From contig NZ_VWPY01000027.1 of the NCBI RefSeq assembly GCF_011839805.1, positions 1 to 58,592 of the forward strand: 58,592 bases of DNA, given 5' to 3'. Each line of letters begins with the position of its first letter. The stretch's first letter is position 1. A program made the position numbers and the translations under genes. This DNA is from Kineococcus rubinsiae (lineage in GTDB: Bacteria; Actinomycetota; Actinomycetes; Actinomycetales; Kineococcaceae). A model generated the notes under the pieces. It was not told the origin of the DNA. It made no database searches and saw only the letters and a list, made by a program, of their open reading frames with translations. Below, in pieces: positions 36,772-45,267 of the stretch.

Positions 36772-38205
36772 GTGGTAACGACGAGATCTGTTAGCCGACG
36801 TGCGACCACGTCGCCGTTCCCCTGGATCTCCGAGATCAGGGCGAGAGCCGGACAGTTGCTGTTGGTCCTCGTCCTGTCACTCGGTGTTGCAGGAGGTCTC
36901 GTCCTCCAGCCCTTGCACACGGCCATCGCCGCGCTCTGCGTCGCAGCGACCGCCCTGGCTGCCGACGTCGTCGGGGTGGGGGTCGTCCCCCACCTCCTCG
37001 TCCTCGCCTGCTTCTTCGAGTCCGTGGGAGTCGGGTCGGTGACCGTGGGACGCATGCTCGCGGTCGTGGGGATCGCCGCCGTCGTGGTCCGCTACCGCCC
37101 CGGGTCGATCGACCGGGTGCGGCTGGACCGGCGGATCTGGATCCCGGTCGCCGTCCTCGTCACGGTCCAGGTGGCGACGGGTCTCTGGGCGCAGGACACC
37201 GCCGGCTGGTTGTTCGCCCTCGGGCAGACGGCACTCGCCCTCGCCTTCTTCGCCACCTTCGCCACCCTCGTGAGAACGCCGCGACAGGTGCGCGGACTGC
37301 TCCGCACCTACGTGCTCGGCGCGTCGTTCGCGGTGGTCGTGGGCTGCGCTCAGGCCCTGACCGGCGCTCGCGCCGCCGGACTGCAGGGAGACGCGAACAT
37401 CTACGCGATGTACCAGGTCGCAGCCGTCCCGGCCGCAGTCACGCTGGCCGCCACCAGCGACGGACCGAGAGGCCGACGTGCATGGGCCGCGACGGTCGTC
37501 GCTCTCACCGCGTCGGTCGTCGCGTCGGAGTCCCGGGGCGGTTACGTGGCTCTCGTCCTGACCGCGATCGTCCTCGCCGTGCAGCGCACGCGTCCCGAAC
37601 TCCGGGTCCGGGTCTTCCTCGCGCTCGCCGCCGCCATCGCTGTGGTGGGTTGGGCGGGCGCCAGCACCAGCGACCGCTTCGACCTCAGCCGCATCGAGAA
37701 CGACCGCGCCAGTGGACGCTTCGACATCTGGGTCGTCGCGTGGCACACGTTCACTCAGCACCCGTGGACAGGCGTCGGCGCAGGAGGGTTCAAGCGGATC
37801 AGCGTGCAGATGCTGACGACCGATCCGGGTGTTCGCCTGGTCGACAGCCACCTGCTGCTCCTCCCGGACGGCATCGAGGTGCACAGCATCTACCTGGAGG
37901 CCCTGGCCGAGCGGGGCCTGCTCGGCGGGGTCGGCCTGTCGTGGTTGCTCGTCGCCACCACCTACGTGCTCCTGCGGCCTGCCACCTGGTGGCGCGATCC
38001 TCGCCTGGCGGCCCTGCCCGCGATGCTCGCCGCCTTCGCGAGCGCGTCCTTCTTCCTGTCCGTCCCGAACAGCAAGCTGCTCTGGATGCTCGTCGGTCTC
38101 GCCGCGGCAGTGGGCGTCGACCGCCCCCAGTCCGCGCCGGCTCCACGAAGGGGCAGCTCAGACGCGCCAGGAACTTCATCCGCATCAACCGAGGAGCCAG
38201 CTTGA
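36772..38205 (+). CDS. O-antigen ligase/Wzy-type polymerase
   Basis: The protein has about ten to twelve membrane helices and the O-antigen ligase/Wzy_C domain. Signature sequences are ASESRGGYVALVLTAIVLA, the long loop with FDIWVVAWHTFTQHPWTGVGAGGF and VHSIYLEALAERGLLGGVGL. It would polymerise undecaprenyl-linked repeat units outside the membrane, with the product passed on to the cell surface. GTG at 36772 (477 aa) has a GAGGGGGG site before it. GTG at 36757 or 36766 would add five or two residues. The stop overlaps the next gene start. Confidence 0.87.
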   Translation: MVTTRSVSRRATTSPFPWISEIRARAGQLLLVLVLSLGVAGGLVLQPLHTAIAALCVAATALAADVVGVGVVPHLLVLACFFESVGVGSVTVGRMLAVVGIAAVVVRYRPGSIDRVRLDRRIWIPVAVLVTVQVATGLWAQDTAGWLFALGQTALALAFFATFATLVRTPRQVRGLLRTYVLGASFAVVVGCAQALTGARAAGLQGDANIYAMYQVAAVPAAVTLAATSDGPRGRRAWAATVVALTASVVASESRGGYVALVLTAIVLAVQRTRPELRVRVFLALAAAIAVVGWAGASTSDRFDLSRIENDRASGRFDIWVVAWHTFTQHPWTGVGAGGFKRISVQMLTTDPGVRLVDSHLLLLPDGIEVHSIYLEALAERGLLGGVGLSWLLVATTYVLLRPATWWRDPRLAALPAMLAAFASASFFLSVPNSKLLWMLVGLAAAVGVDRPQSAPAPRRGSSDAPGTSSASTEEPA

Positions 38206-38858
38206 GCACTTCAGCTACGGAGACCCGCACGACCTCGCACGGACGTCGTGCCGAGAAGCGGCCCCCCGTCGACCCCCGCAGAGTGCTCTTCGTCATCCTC
38301 GCCACCGTCGTCGTGGCAGTCGCCGCCGGACTCCTGACTGCTGTGCAGCCGGTCACCTACGTGTCCAGAGCCACCTTCGTCCTGGAGAGCACCGCCAGCG
38401 CCAGCCAGACGGAGACGCTGGTGCGGAACATGCTCGCGCTCATCCCGGACGAGGCGGTGGCGGGTGACCTCAAGCGCATCACCGGGGCCCCTCAGTCGGT
38501 GGACGACATCACCGAGGCGCTCGCAGTCAGCCGCCCGCCCGGCGCCTCCGTCATCACCGTGGCGTACACCGACGAAGAAGCTGTTCGCAGTCGCCAGGTG
38601 TGTGACGCACTCGGACCAGTTCTGCAATCGAGGGTGCAGTCCCTCGGGGGAGTCACCGGCACAGGCCCGCAGTTCACTCTCGAGCAGTGGAACCGCAACG
38701 CGACGAGCACCGAACGCGTCGCGCCACCGGTCGTGCGAAACACGTTGGTGGGCCTTCTGGTGGGGCTGGCCGTAGGCCTGGCGGCGAGCGTCCTCGCGCC
38801 GGTCGGGACCCTGCCGACGCGCGCCGTCAAGGGACGGAGCGAATCAGCCGGCCGGTGA
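38202..38858 (+). CDS. Wzz-like chain-length protein without kinase domain
   Basis: The 218-residue protein has a TM helix at about residues 29-47 and another at about 186-205, with an extracytoplasmic domain between (VQPVTYVSRATFVLES). This is the two-helix plan of polysaccharide co-polymerases. There is no fused tyrosine kinase and none is encoded beside it. TTG is the start: GAGGAG sits five bases upstream and TTGA overlaps the Wzy stop. It probably sets chain length with Wzy. Confidence 0.8.
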   Translation: MSTSATETRTTSHGRRAEKRPPVDPRRVLFVILATVVVAVAAGLLTAVQPVTYVSRATFVLESTASASQTETLVRNMLALIPDEAVAGDLKRITGAPQSVDDITEALAVSRPPGASVITVAYTDEEAVRSRQVCDALGPVLQSRVQSLGGVTGTGPQFTLEQWNRNATSTERVAPPVVRNTLVGLLVGLAVGLAASVLAPVGTLPTRAVKGRSESAGR

Positions 38859-38899
38859 ACCAGAGGTCGACAGCGCCGCCTGCCCATCGCGTGGGCGTG

Positions 38900-38917
38900 T
38901 GCGCACGCACGTGCGCA
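38900..38917 (+). terminator. Hairpin after the Wzz-like gene
   Basis: TGCGCAC (38900-38906) pairs with GTGCGCA (38911-38917) across a four-base GCAC loop, 42 bases after the Wzz-like stop. The loop is short and no T tract follows, so termination is only probable. Confidence 0.5.
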
Positions 38918-38931
38918 AGAGATCTCCTCAC

Positions 38932-39102
38932 TCACCGCGGTGTGGACGTCGGCTCAGCCTGAGTCGTCGCTAGCAAGGTCGTCAGGAACGCGGTGACCTC
39001 CTCGGCACTCAGCGACTGCGGGCCGGTTCCGAGCCTTCCGACGGCCCGTCGGTACCGGAAGCCCGTACATTGCCGACCCGCGGGTCGACCCTGCCCACGC
39101 AC
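38932..39102 (-). pseudogene. Short minus-strand frame, possible gene remnant
   Basis: Within the 354-base gap between the Wzz-like and priming genes, a 56-codon minus-strand frame opens at GTG 39102 and ends at TGA 38932-38934. It reads like the C-terminus of a protein (TGPQSLSAEEVTAFLTTLLA). Third codon positions in the segment I checked are mostly G or C. No family is recognised and no Shine-Dalgarno sequence is obvious. It could equally be chance. The rest of the gap must hold the promoter of the next gene, whose transcribed start I could not place. Confidence 0.25.
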
Positions 39103-39212
39103 GGACCCGTTCGGCCGATGTTCGTCACGATTTGTTCAACGAATGTTCGCCCTACAGTCGAGAACTTGCTAGTTTCTGCTCACCGTTCGCTTGGACGCCC
39201 GCAGGGGGGCTC

Positions 39213-40706
39213 ATGACCGCCGTCGACTCCAGCCCTTCGAACCGAGGACGCAAGCCAGCCGGTTCGCGGAAGCACCGCCTGACTCCGGACACCGCAGACC
39301 AGGGCGTGACGACGATCGACGCTGCCCCGTCCGTCAGCGTCTCTCACGCCGTCGAGCGCACACACCGGCGCGCCTACAGGTTGTCACCCTCACTGAACAG
39401 CAAGGCGGCACTCCTGCTCGCCGACTTCGCCTGCCTCGCCTTCTACCTCCCGTTCGAGGTGGAGAGCCGCGCCCCGTTCATCCTCAGCACCGCGATGACG
39501 ATGGCGCTGTTCGCGTTCGGCCGACTCTACGAGCCCAAGCTCCATCTCTCCCTGCTCGACGACCTGCCGTCTCTCATAGGGCGGATGCTGGTCGCCACCC
39601 TCTTCGTGGCTGGTTTCCTGGCAGTCACCGACGTCGCACCGACGAAAAACTTCCTCGCCCTGTCAGCTGGAGCCGCCGTCCTGCACCTGGCACTGCGGGC
39701 CATCGTCCTGTGGGCCATCCGCGGAGCCCGACGCCGAGGACTGGTCGCTCACCGCATCGTCGTCCTGGGCGGTGGGTTGCTGGCCGGGGAGCTGACCGAA
39801 ACTCTTCGACGCAACCGGGAGTACGGGCTCCTCCCCGTCGGTTGCGTCGACTCCCAGCCACCCGTGTCCCTGAACGTCGTGCAGTGGCTCGGTGCGACGT
39901 CGGAACTCGAAGAGCTGATGAGCCAACACGACGTCGGCATCCTGCTGATCGCCTTCGGCGCTGATCGCGAGTCCGAACTGGTGGAGCTCTTCCGCCGTCG
40001 CGCCCTCACTCGCCACGAGGTCTTCCTGGTCCCACGACTGTTCGAGATGGACGTCCGCCACCGCCCGGGTGACCACATCGGCGTCGTCCCGATCATCCGT
40101 CTTCCGCGGCGCGCAGTCGACGGACCTTCCTGGCGCTTCAAGCGGGGCTTCGACGTCTTGGCGTCGCTGCTCGCCCTCGTGCTCCTGTCACCCGTCCTGC
40201 TGGCGTGCGCGATCGCCGTCCGTTGCGAAGGTGGGCCGGGAACGATCTTTCGGCAGATCCGCATCGGGCGGGACGGGAAGCCCTTCGAACTGTTCAAGTT
40301 CCGGTCGATGACCCCGGCGTCACCAGACGCGGGCGACACCACGTGGACCATCGCCGCCGACCCCCGCGTTGGTCCGGTGGGCCGCTTCCTCCGCGCTACC
40401 AGCCTCGATGAACTGCCACAGCTGTGGAACATCCTGCGAGGTGACATGACCATCGTGGGTCCTCGGCCGGAGCGCCCTCACTTCGTGGAGCAGTTCACAG
40501 CCCAGTACCCGCGCTACCGGCACCGCCACCGCGTTCCCGTCGGCCTCACGGGACTGGCTCAGGTGAGCGGTCTCCGGGGCAACACCTCCATCAACGACCG
40601 CGCTCTCTACGACAACTACTACATCGAGTCCTGGACCTTCTGGCTCGACGTGAAGGTCATCATCCGGACCGTCCGCGAAGTGGTCCGGCGCGGCGGCGCC
40701 GGCTGA
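39213..40706 (+). CDS. Polyprenyl glycosylphosphotransferase (priming transferase)
   Basis: The protein starts the repeat unit by transferring a hexose-1-phosphate to undecaprenyl phosphate (WbaP/CpsE/ExoY-like). Residues about 64-170 hold four membrane helices. A Rossmann-like domain follows (180-290, RIVVLGGGLLAGEL). Another helix (about 313-337) precedes the catalytic domain with FKFRSM (361-366), TSLDELPQLWNILRGDM (396-412) and IVGPRPERP. ATG at 39213 (497 aa) has a GGGGGG site before it. An earlier in-frame ATG at 39132 is less likely. Confidence 0.9.
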   Translation: MTAVDSSPSNRGRKPAGSRKHRLTPDTADQGVTTIDAAPSVSVSHAVERTHRRAYRLSPSLNSKAALLLADFACLAFYLPFEVESRAPFILSTAMTMALFAFGRLYEPKLHLSLLDDLPSLIGRMLVATLFVAGFLAVTDVAPTKNFLALSAGAAVLHLALRAIVLWAIRGARRRGLVAHRIVVLGGGLLAGELTETLRRNREYGLLPVGCVDSQPPVSLNVVQWLGATSELEELMSQHDVGILLIAFGADRESELVELFRRRALTRHEVFLVPRLFEMDVRHRPGDHIGVVPIIRLPRRAVDGPSWRFKRGFDVLASLLALVLLSPVLLACAIAVRCEGGPGTIFRQIRIGRDGKPFELFKFRSMTPASPDAGDTTWTIAADPRVGPVGRFLRATSLDELPQLWNILRGDMTIVGPRPERPHFVEQFTAQYPRYRHRHRVPVGLTGLAQVSGLRGNTSINDRALYDNYYIESWTFWLDVKVIIRTVREVVRRGGAG

Positions 40707-40736
40707 GGCGAGGGCGGGGAACGGGCGTCGGTCGTC

Positions 40737-40791
40737 TCTGCCTCGCCGCCTCTGCCTCGCCGCCTCAGCCTCGCCTCGAGGTGAGCGAGGC
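40737..40791 (+). repeat. 14-bp tandem repeat and hairpin
   Basis: TCTGCCTCGCCGCC occurs at 40737-40750 and 40751-40764, followed by the related TCAGCCTCGCCTCG at 40765-40778. The last unit opens an inverted repeat, GCCTCGC (40768-40774) with GCGAGGC (40785-40791), which may end the priming-transferase transcript. Confidence 0.55.
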
Positions 40792-41249
40792 GTCACCCCC
40801 GTGCACCGCACCTCACCCAGCCGTCCGAGCACGTCCACGAGGCGAGGATCAACCACCTCACCGATCCGGAGAAGGACTCCGACAGCGCAGGATCGACAGC
40901 CCCGCAATCATCGTCTCCGCGACGAGCGGCCGAACCTCGAAGACCGCCGGGGCCGACGGCCGCGTCACCCGACCTTCGCCAGCGAACCCGAAACGTGAAG
41001 GCGTCTGACCGGCGCCTCGGTGGACCCCCGGTGCAGACTCGGGTGCCCTGCTCGGCAACGCCCAGGGGTCGCGGCCTCGTCCTGGCCGACTGAGCACCGC
41101 TCGGGTCGTCGTGTGCGGCGAAGGACTGCGTACAGCGGCGGCTGTGATTCGCGTCACCTTCAGCGTGGCGGCCTCAAGCTCCCGGCTGCGGTGTCGAGAA
41201 GCCTGGTCACGGCTGACGGACGCATCGGCCCTCAGCTCCGGGAGTTCTC
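40792..41249. other. Gene-free stretch before the GH16 genes
   Basis: With 40707-40791 this makes a 543-base gap. I see no convincing gene on either strand. Short open frames on both strands lack ribosome sites and family resemblance. The last 150 bases must contain the promoter of the first GH16 gene. No -35/-10 pair stood out. It separates the two polysaccharide blocks. Confidence 0.5.
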
Positions 41250-42206
41250 GTGCGACGGTGGAAGCCCCTGCTGGCCCTGGTCCTCGCCGCCGGGATGGTC
41301 GCGGTCCCCGCCGCGGCGTCGTCCGCCGCCCCCGCCCGGACCGCTGCCACGTCCGTCAGCGGGCCCGTCGCCGTCGCCGGCGGCAGCACCCTCACGACCG
41401 CCCACGCGGCCGGTGCGAGGCGCCGCGTCAGCGGGGTGCGCGGCGCCAGCCTCGCCGCCCTCGCGGGCCGGCGCACGCCGGTCGTGCCCATCGCGACCCC
41501 CGCCCCCGCGGCGGGCACCGCCATGCCGAAGGGCGACCTGCCGGGCTGGCGACAGGTCTTCACCGAGGACTTCACGACCCCGGCCCCCCTCGGGAGCTTC
41601 CCGGGCCGCAGCTACTCCGCGAGCTGGACCGGCTACGACGGCTTCCTGGACACCGCCAAGCGCGGGACCTACGCGCCGGGCAAGGTCCTGTCGGTGCACG
41701 ACGGTGCGCTCGACATGTTCCTGCACAGCGAGAACGGGCGCCCGCAGGTGGCGGCGCCGGTGCCGCTGGTCGACGGGCAGTGGAACGGGCAGACCTACGG
41801 CCGCTACTCGGTGCGCTTCCGGTCCGACCCGGTCGCCGGGTACAAGACGGCGTGGCTGCTCTGGCCCACGGACGACGACTGGAACAAGGGCGAGATTGAC
41901 TTCCCCGAGGGTTCGCTCGCCGGGACGATCGACCTCTTCAACCACTGCCCGGGTGACCCCTCGCGCAACTGCTTCGCGGCCGGCACCGGGACCTCCTACG
42001 CCGACTGGCACGTCGCCACGGTCGAGTGGACCCCCGCGGGCGTCAGCTACTCCCTCGACGGCCGCGCCGTGGGCTTCTCGGACGTCTCACCGAGCACGGC
42101 CATGCGCTGGACCCTGCAGACCGAGACCGACGGCCGCACCACCTCCGCGAAGGCGTCGGGCCACCTGCTCGTCGACTGGGCGGTCATGTACGCGCGCGCC
42201 GCCTGA
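41250..42206 (+). CDS. Secreted GH16 glycanase
   Basis: The 318-residue secreted protein has a signal peptide (residues 1-27), a low-complexity linker, and a GH16 domain from about residue 97 (GDLPGWRQVFTEDFTTP). The catalytic motif GEIDFPEGS is intact (Glu215, Asp217, Glu220). Other conserved strands are WNGQTYGRYSVRFRSD, YKTAWLLWPTDDDW and WHVATVEWTPAGVSYSLDG. GH16 enzymes cleave beta-1,3- or beta-1,4-glucans, galactans and related polymers. The substrate here is unknown. GTG at 41250 has GGGAG upstream. It probably cuts the polymer made by this locus. Confidence 0.87.
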   Translation: MRRWKPLLALVLAAGMVAVPAAASSAAPARTAATSVSGPVAVAGGSTLTTAHAAGARRRVSGVRGASLAALAGRRTPVVPIATPAPAAGTAMPKGDLPGWRQVFTEDFTTPAPLGSFPGRSYSASWTGYDGFLDTAKRGTYAPGKVLSVHDGALDMFLHSENGRPQVAAPVPLVDGQWNGQTYGRYSVRFRSDPVAGYKTAWLLWPTDDDWNKGEIDFPEGSLAGTIDLFNHCPGDPSRNCFAAGTGTSYADWHVATVEWTPAGVSYSLDGRAVGFSDVSPSTAMRWTLQTETDGRTTSAKASGHLLVDWAVMYARAA

Positions 42207-42232
42207 GCGCGTCCACCAGGCCGCGCGCCGCG

Positions 42233-42285
42233 GTCACCGGCTCGCCCCGGCGGCCGGCATCACCCGAACGGGTGTCCCCGGTGAC
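42233..42285 (+). terminator. Branched inverted repeat between two GH16 genes
   Basis: GTCACCGG (42233-42240) pairs with CCGGTGAC (42278-42285). Inside it CACCC (42261-42265) pairs with GGGTG (42270-42274) across a GAAC loop. It begins 27 bases after a stop codon and would end the first GH16 transcript, although processing is possible. Directly downstream a TTGTGG (42289-42294) and TACTAC (42313-42318) pair separated by 18 bases could be the next promoter. Confidence 0.5.
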
Positions 42286-42396
42286 GTCTTGTGGAGAACC
42301 GGTGGAGACCTGTACTACTTGGCCCGCGTCCGGGGCGACTCAGACGTGACGCGGTTCCGCCGAGCCCCGTCCCGCCTCGCCCCCGGAGGACTCCGC

Positions 42397-43551
42397 ATGC
42401 GCTCGACCGCCCTGACCACCGCCGCCCTGTGCGCCGCTGCGCTCGCCCTGACGAGCGCCGGGCCCGCGACGGCGGCCACGTCGACCGTCGCGGCCCCTAG
42501 CCTCCGCGTGACGGTGTCGGGCAGCACGGCGACCGCCACGGCCACCTTCACCGCCAGCCCCGCCGTCACCGCGGCCCTCGCCGGAACCTGCCTGCGCGAC
42601 TCCCGCGGCGGCGACCGCGACTTCACGCCGCGGGCCGACGTCCGCCTCACGACCAGCCCGACGACCGTCACCGCGAGCCAGACCCTGGCGGCCGGCACCT
42701 ACTCCGCGTGGCCGTGCGCCCTCGTCGACGGCCGGTGGCTGGACCTCGCGACCCGCCAGTCCGTCGTCGTGCCGAGCGGCTCCACCACCTCGCCCACGCC
42801 CACGCCCACCCCCACGCCCACCCCCACGCCGACCCCGGCGCCGGGCGGGTCGAGCCCGAGCGGGCAGGCGATGCCCACGGCCGCCCCCGCCGGCTGGACC
42901 ACGGTCCTCGCCGACGACTTCACCACGCCCGTGGCCACGGGCTCCTTCCCCGGCTCGGCCTACTCGAGCCGCTGGACGGGGTACTCGGGGTTCCGCGACA
43001 CCGCGGGGGTCGGCAGCTACACGCCCTCGCGCGTCGTCTCGGTGACCGGCGGAGCCCTGGACATGTTCCTGCACACCGAGGGCGGCACGCCCCTGGTGGC
43101 CACGCCCGTGCCGCTGCCCAACGCGGGCAAGTGGGGCGGGTGGACGTACGGCCGCTACGCGATCCGGTACCGCGCCGACGCCGTCCCCGGGTACAAGACG
43201 GCGTGGATGCTGTGGCCGGACTCCGACAACTGGAACGACGGGGAGATCGACTTCCCCGAGGGCGAGCTCGACGGGACGGCCAACGCGTTCGTCCACCAGC
43301 CGGGCAACCCGGCCCAGAACGCCCTGGCGGTGAACACCGGCGCGACCTACACCGGCTGGCACACGGCGGTCATCGAGTGGCTGCCCAGCGGGGTGACCTT
43401 CTTCCTGGACGGGCGGCAGGTCGGCCGCACCACCGTCTCGCCGAGCCGGCCGCTGCACCTGCTGCTGCAGACCGAGACGTCCGGGCGGCCCTCGTCCTCG
43501 GCCTCCGGGCACGTCCAGATCGACTGGATCACGATGCAGCGCAGGTCCTGA
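42397..43551 (+). CDS. Secreted GH16 glycanase with N-terminal domain
   Basis: The 384-residue protein has a signal peptide (residues 1-27), an N-terminal beta domain (about 30-125) with two cysteines (65 and 107), a threonine-proline linker TPTPTPTPTPTPTP encoded by a short tandem repeat, and a GH16 domain from about 165. The catalytic motif GEIDFPEGE is intact (Glu283, Asp285, Glu288). The N-terminal domain is related to that of the GH16 protein at 56925-58178. GGAGG lies upstream of the ATG. It is expected to act outside the cell on the exopolysaccharide. Confidence 0.88.
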   Translation: MRSTALTTAALCAAALALTSAGPATAATSTVAAPSLRVTVSGSTATATATFTASPAVTAALAGTCLRDSRGGDRDFTPRADVRLTTSPTTVTASQTLAAGTYSAWPCALVDGRWLDLATRQSVVVPSGSTTSPTPTPTPTPTPTPTPAPGGSSPSGQAMPTAAPAGWTTVLADDFTTPVATGSFPGSAYSSRWTGYSGFRDTAGVGSYTPSRVVSVTGGALDMFLHTEGGTPLVATPVPLPNAGKWGGWTYGRYAIRYRADAVPGYKTAWMLWPDSDNWNDGEIDFPEGELDGTANAFVHQPGNPAQNALAVNTGATYTGWHTAVIEWLPSGVTFFLDGRQVGRTTVSPSRPLHLLLQTETSGRPSSSASGHVQIDWITMQRRS

Positions 43552-43655
43552 CCCTGGCCCCGCCCGCGCCCCGGACGGCGAGGCGCGGACGGGGACAGCC
43601 GTCGCAGCGGTGACGTCACGAGGACCTCGACGCGCCGGGGCGAGGGGTCGCGGAG

Positions 43656-43683
43656 ACGGTCCGGGAGTTCCCGGCCGAACCGT
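43656..43683. terminator. Bidirectional hairpin between convergent genes
   Basis: CCGGG (43661-43665) and CCCGG (43670-43674) form a stem around AGTT. Outer ACGGT (43656-43660) and ACCGT (43679-43683) extend it after a small bulge. It lies between the convergent GH16 and GT4 genes. Confidence 0.5.
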
Positions 43684-43692
43684 GCGTCCCGC

Positions 43693-44868
43693 TCAGGACC
43701 CCGCGTCAGCCCGCGCGCTCGCGACGGGACCGCGCGGCGAGCGCCGTGTCGCGACGGCCCGCCGGAAGACGTCCTCGAGCTGGTCGACGTGACGTTCGTA
43801 GGGGTAGCGCTGCTCCACCCACGCGCGACACCGCTCACCGAGGTGCGGGTCGGACTCCGGCCAGTCGACGAGGGAGGACAACCGCTCCCCCAGGGCGGCG
43901 CTGTCGCCGATCGCGACGAGGTTGTCCTCGAAGCCACCGCTCAGGAGTTCGGGCACGGCACCGGCCCGCGTGGCGAGCACCGGGCGTCCGGTCGACATGC
44001 CCTCGATGACGACACGCCCGAAGGCCTCGTCCATCCGTGACGGGAAGACGACGACGTCGCTCGCGCGGAGGTGGGGGACGACGTCGCGGGTGGCGGGGAA
44101 CCAGCGCACCTCGTCGCGGTCGACGTCGTGGAAGGCGTCCCGCGTGGCGGCCGCGGTGCTCGGGTCCGGGTCGCCCAGGAGCACGAGGTGCCCCGTGGCC
44201 AGACCGCGTTCCCGCCGGAGCGTCCGGTAGCGCCGCCAGGCGTCGACCAGGTCGACGACGCCCTTCTCCGCGATCATGCGTCCGTAGCAGAGGACGACCG
44301 GCACGCCCTGCGGGAGCCCGAGCGCCGCTCGGGCCTCGGCGCGTCCTGCGGGGAGGGTCAGCGAGTACTCCTCGCCGTCCACCGCGTTGGGGATCGTCGT
44401 CACCTTCGCGGCGGGGAGGCCGTTGGCGATCCAGGCGTCCCGCACGTGGTCGGAGACCGCCGTGAAGTGGTGCACGCCGGCCCCCAGGAGGGCGAGGTGC
44501 CGCTGGAACGGGACCTCGTGCAGCGTGCAGACCAGCGGGCGTCGAGCCAGCCGGGCGACGGTCTGACCCCACAGGATGTGCTCGAACCGGTTGAGCCACA
44601 CCACGTCCACGTCCTCACGCTCCGCCCAGCGGGCCGCCGGGGGGTAGGTGGCGGCCATCCTCCACGGGCGCCGGTAGTCGATGGAGAAGGCGAACGGGCC
44701 GTTGAGCCGGCTCCCGATCCGCTCGAAGGCCGGGCGCAGCGATCCGTCGGCGCCGAAGGCCACGTCCACGCGGTGCCCTCGCCGGGCCAGGGCCGTGCTG
44801 TCCTGCAGGACGCACAGCTCCACGCCGCCGAGCGGCTCGAGCTCGTTCAGGTGGGCGAGAACCTTCAC
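43693..44868 (-). CDS. GT4 glycosyltransferase
   Basis: The 391-residue GT-B family 4 enzyme begins MKVLAHLNELEPLGGVELC. It contains TIPNAVDGEEY, VVLCYGRMIAEKGVVDLVDAW and FPSRMDEAFGRVVIEGMSTGRPVLAT, with the E-x7-E pair of retaining GT4 enzymes. It ends in an Arg-rich tail. It is the last gene in the minus-strand run that starts at 49240 and probably adds one sugar of the second block's product. Confidence 0.88.
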   Translation of the reverse strand: MKVLAHLNELEPLGGVELCVLQDSTALARRGHRVDVAFGADGSLRPAFERIGSRLNGPFAFSIDYRRPWRMAATYPPAARWAEREDVDVVWLNRFEHILWGQTVARLARRPLVCTLHEVPFQRHLALLGAGVHHFTAVSDHVRDAWIANGLPAAKVTTIPNAVDGEEYSLTLPAGRAEARAALGLPQGVPVVLCYGRMIAEKGVVDLVDAWRRYRTLRRERGLATGHLVLLGDPDPSTAAATRDAFHDVDRDEVRWFPATRDVVPHLRASDVVVFPSRMDEAFGRVVIEGMSTGRPVLATRAGAVPELLSGGFEDNLVAIGDSAALGERLSSLVDWPESDPHLGERCRAWVEQRYPYERHVDQLEDVFRRAVATRRSPRGPVASARADAGS

Positions 44869-44942
44869 GATCGTCCTCCTGACGCGTTGGCGGACCGGGT
44901 GGGTCCTGGTGGGCGGGCTGGGTGCCGACGGGTCGGCAGGGG

Positions 44943-45221
44943 TCAGGTCAGGGCGGAGAACCGCAGGAGGGTCGCGAACGCGGCGGCCGCGCCCAGGGCC
45001 AGCGCGAGGACCAGGCCCGCCCGGCGCCCCCGCGTCCCGGACACGCTCGGCCGGGCCCCGCTCCCCTGTCCCTGCCGGTGCAGGTCGACGGCCACGCCGA
45101 GGGCACCCGCGACGAGCAGCAGGACGAGGCCCAGCCAGCCCACGAGCGCCGACGTGAGGGCGGCGGGCAGCAGGCCGTCGAGCGATCCGTCCACGACGAG
45201 GGTGGCGAGCGGGTTGTTCAC
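44943..45221 (-). CDS. Small two-helix membrane protein
   Basis: The 92-residue protein has two hydrophobic stretches (about 21-46 and 68-88) separated by a basic loop. I recognise no family. It sits between the large membrane protein gene and the GT4 gene, 46 bases after the former, which suggests it is co-transcribed and may be a partner subunit. It could also be a lineage-specific filler. Confidence 0.5.
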   Translation of the reverse strand: MNNPLATLVVDGSLDGLLPAALTSALVGWLGLVLLLVAGALGVAVDLHRQGQGSGARPSVSGTRGRRAGLVLALALGAAAAFATLLRFSALT

Positions 45222-45267
45222 GGATGACCTCGCAGGGGGTCCGGGGAGACGGGCGGGGACGGGTGGC

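Noticed and set aside
40737-40778. Possible CRISPR array
   Set aside because: Units are 14 bp, directly abutting, without spacers.
40858-41157. A 99-codon minus-strand frame in the gap before the GH16 genes
   Set aside because: Arg/Pro/Ser-rich translation, no ribosome site, no family resemblance.
42783-42841. Short repeats of cccacg type
   Set aside because: They encode the Thr-Pro linker of a GH16 protein and are not a CRISPR or regulatory repeat.
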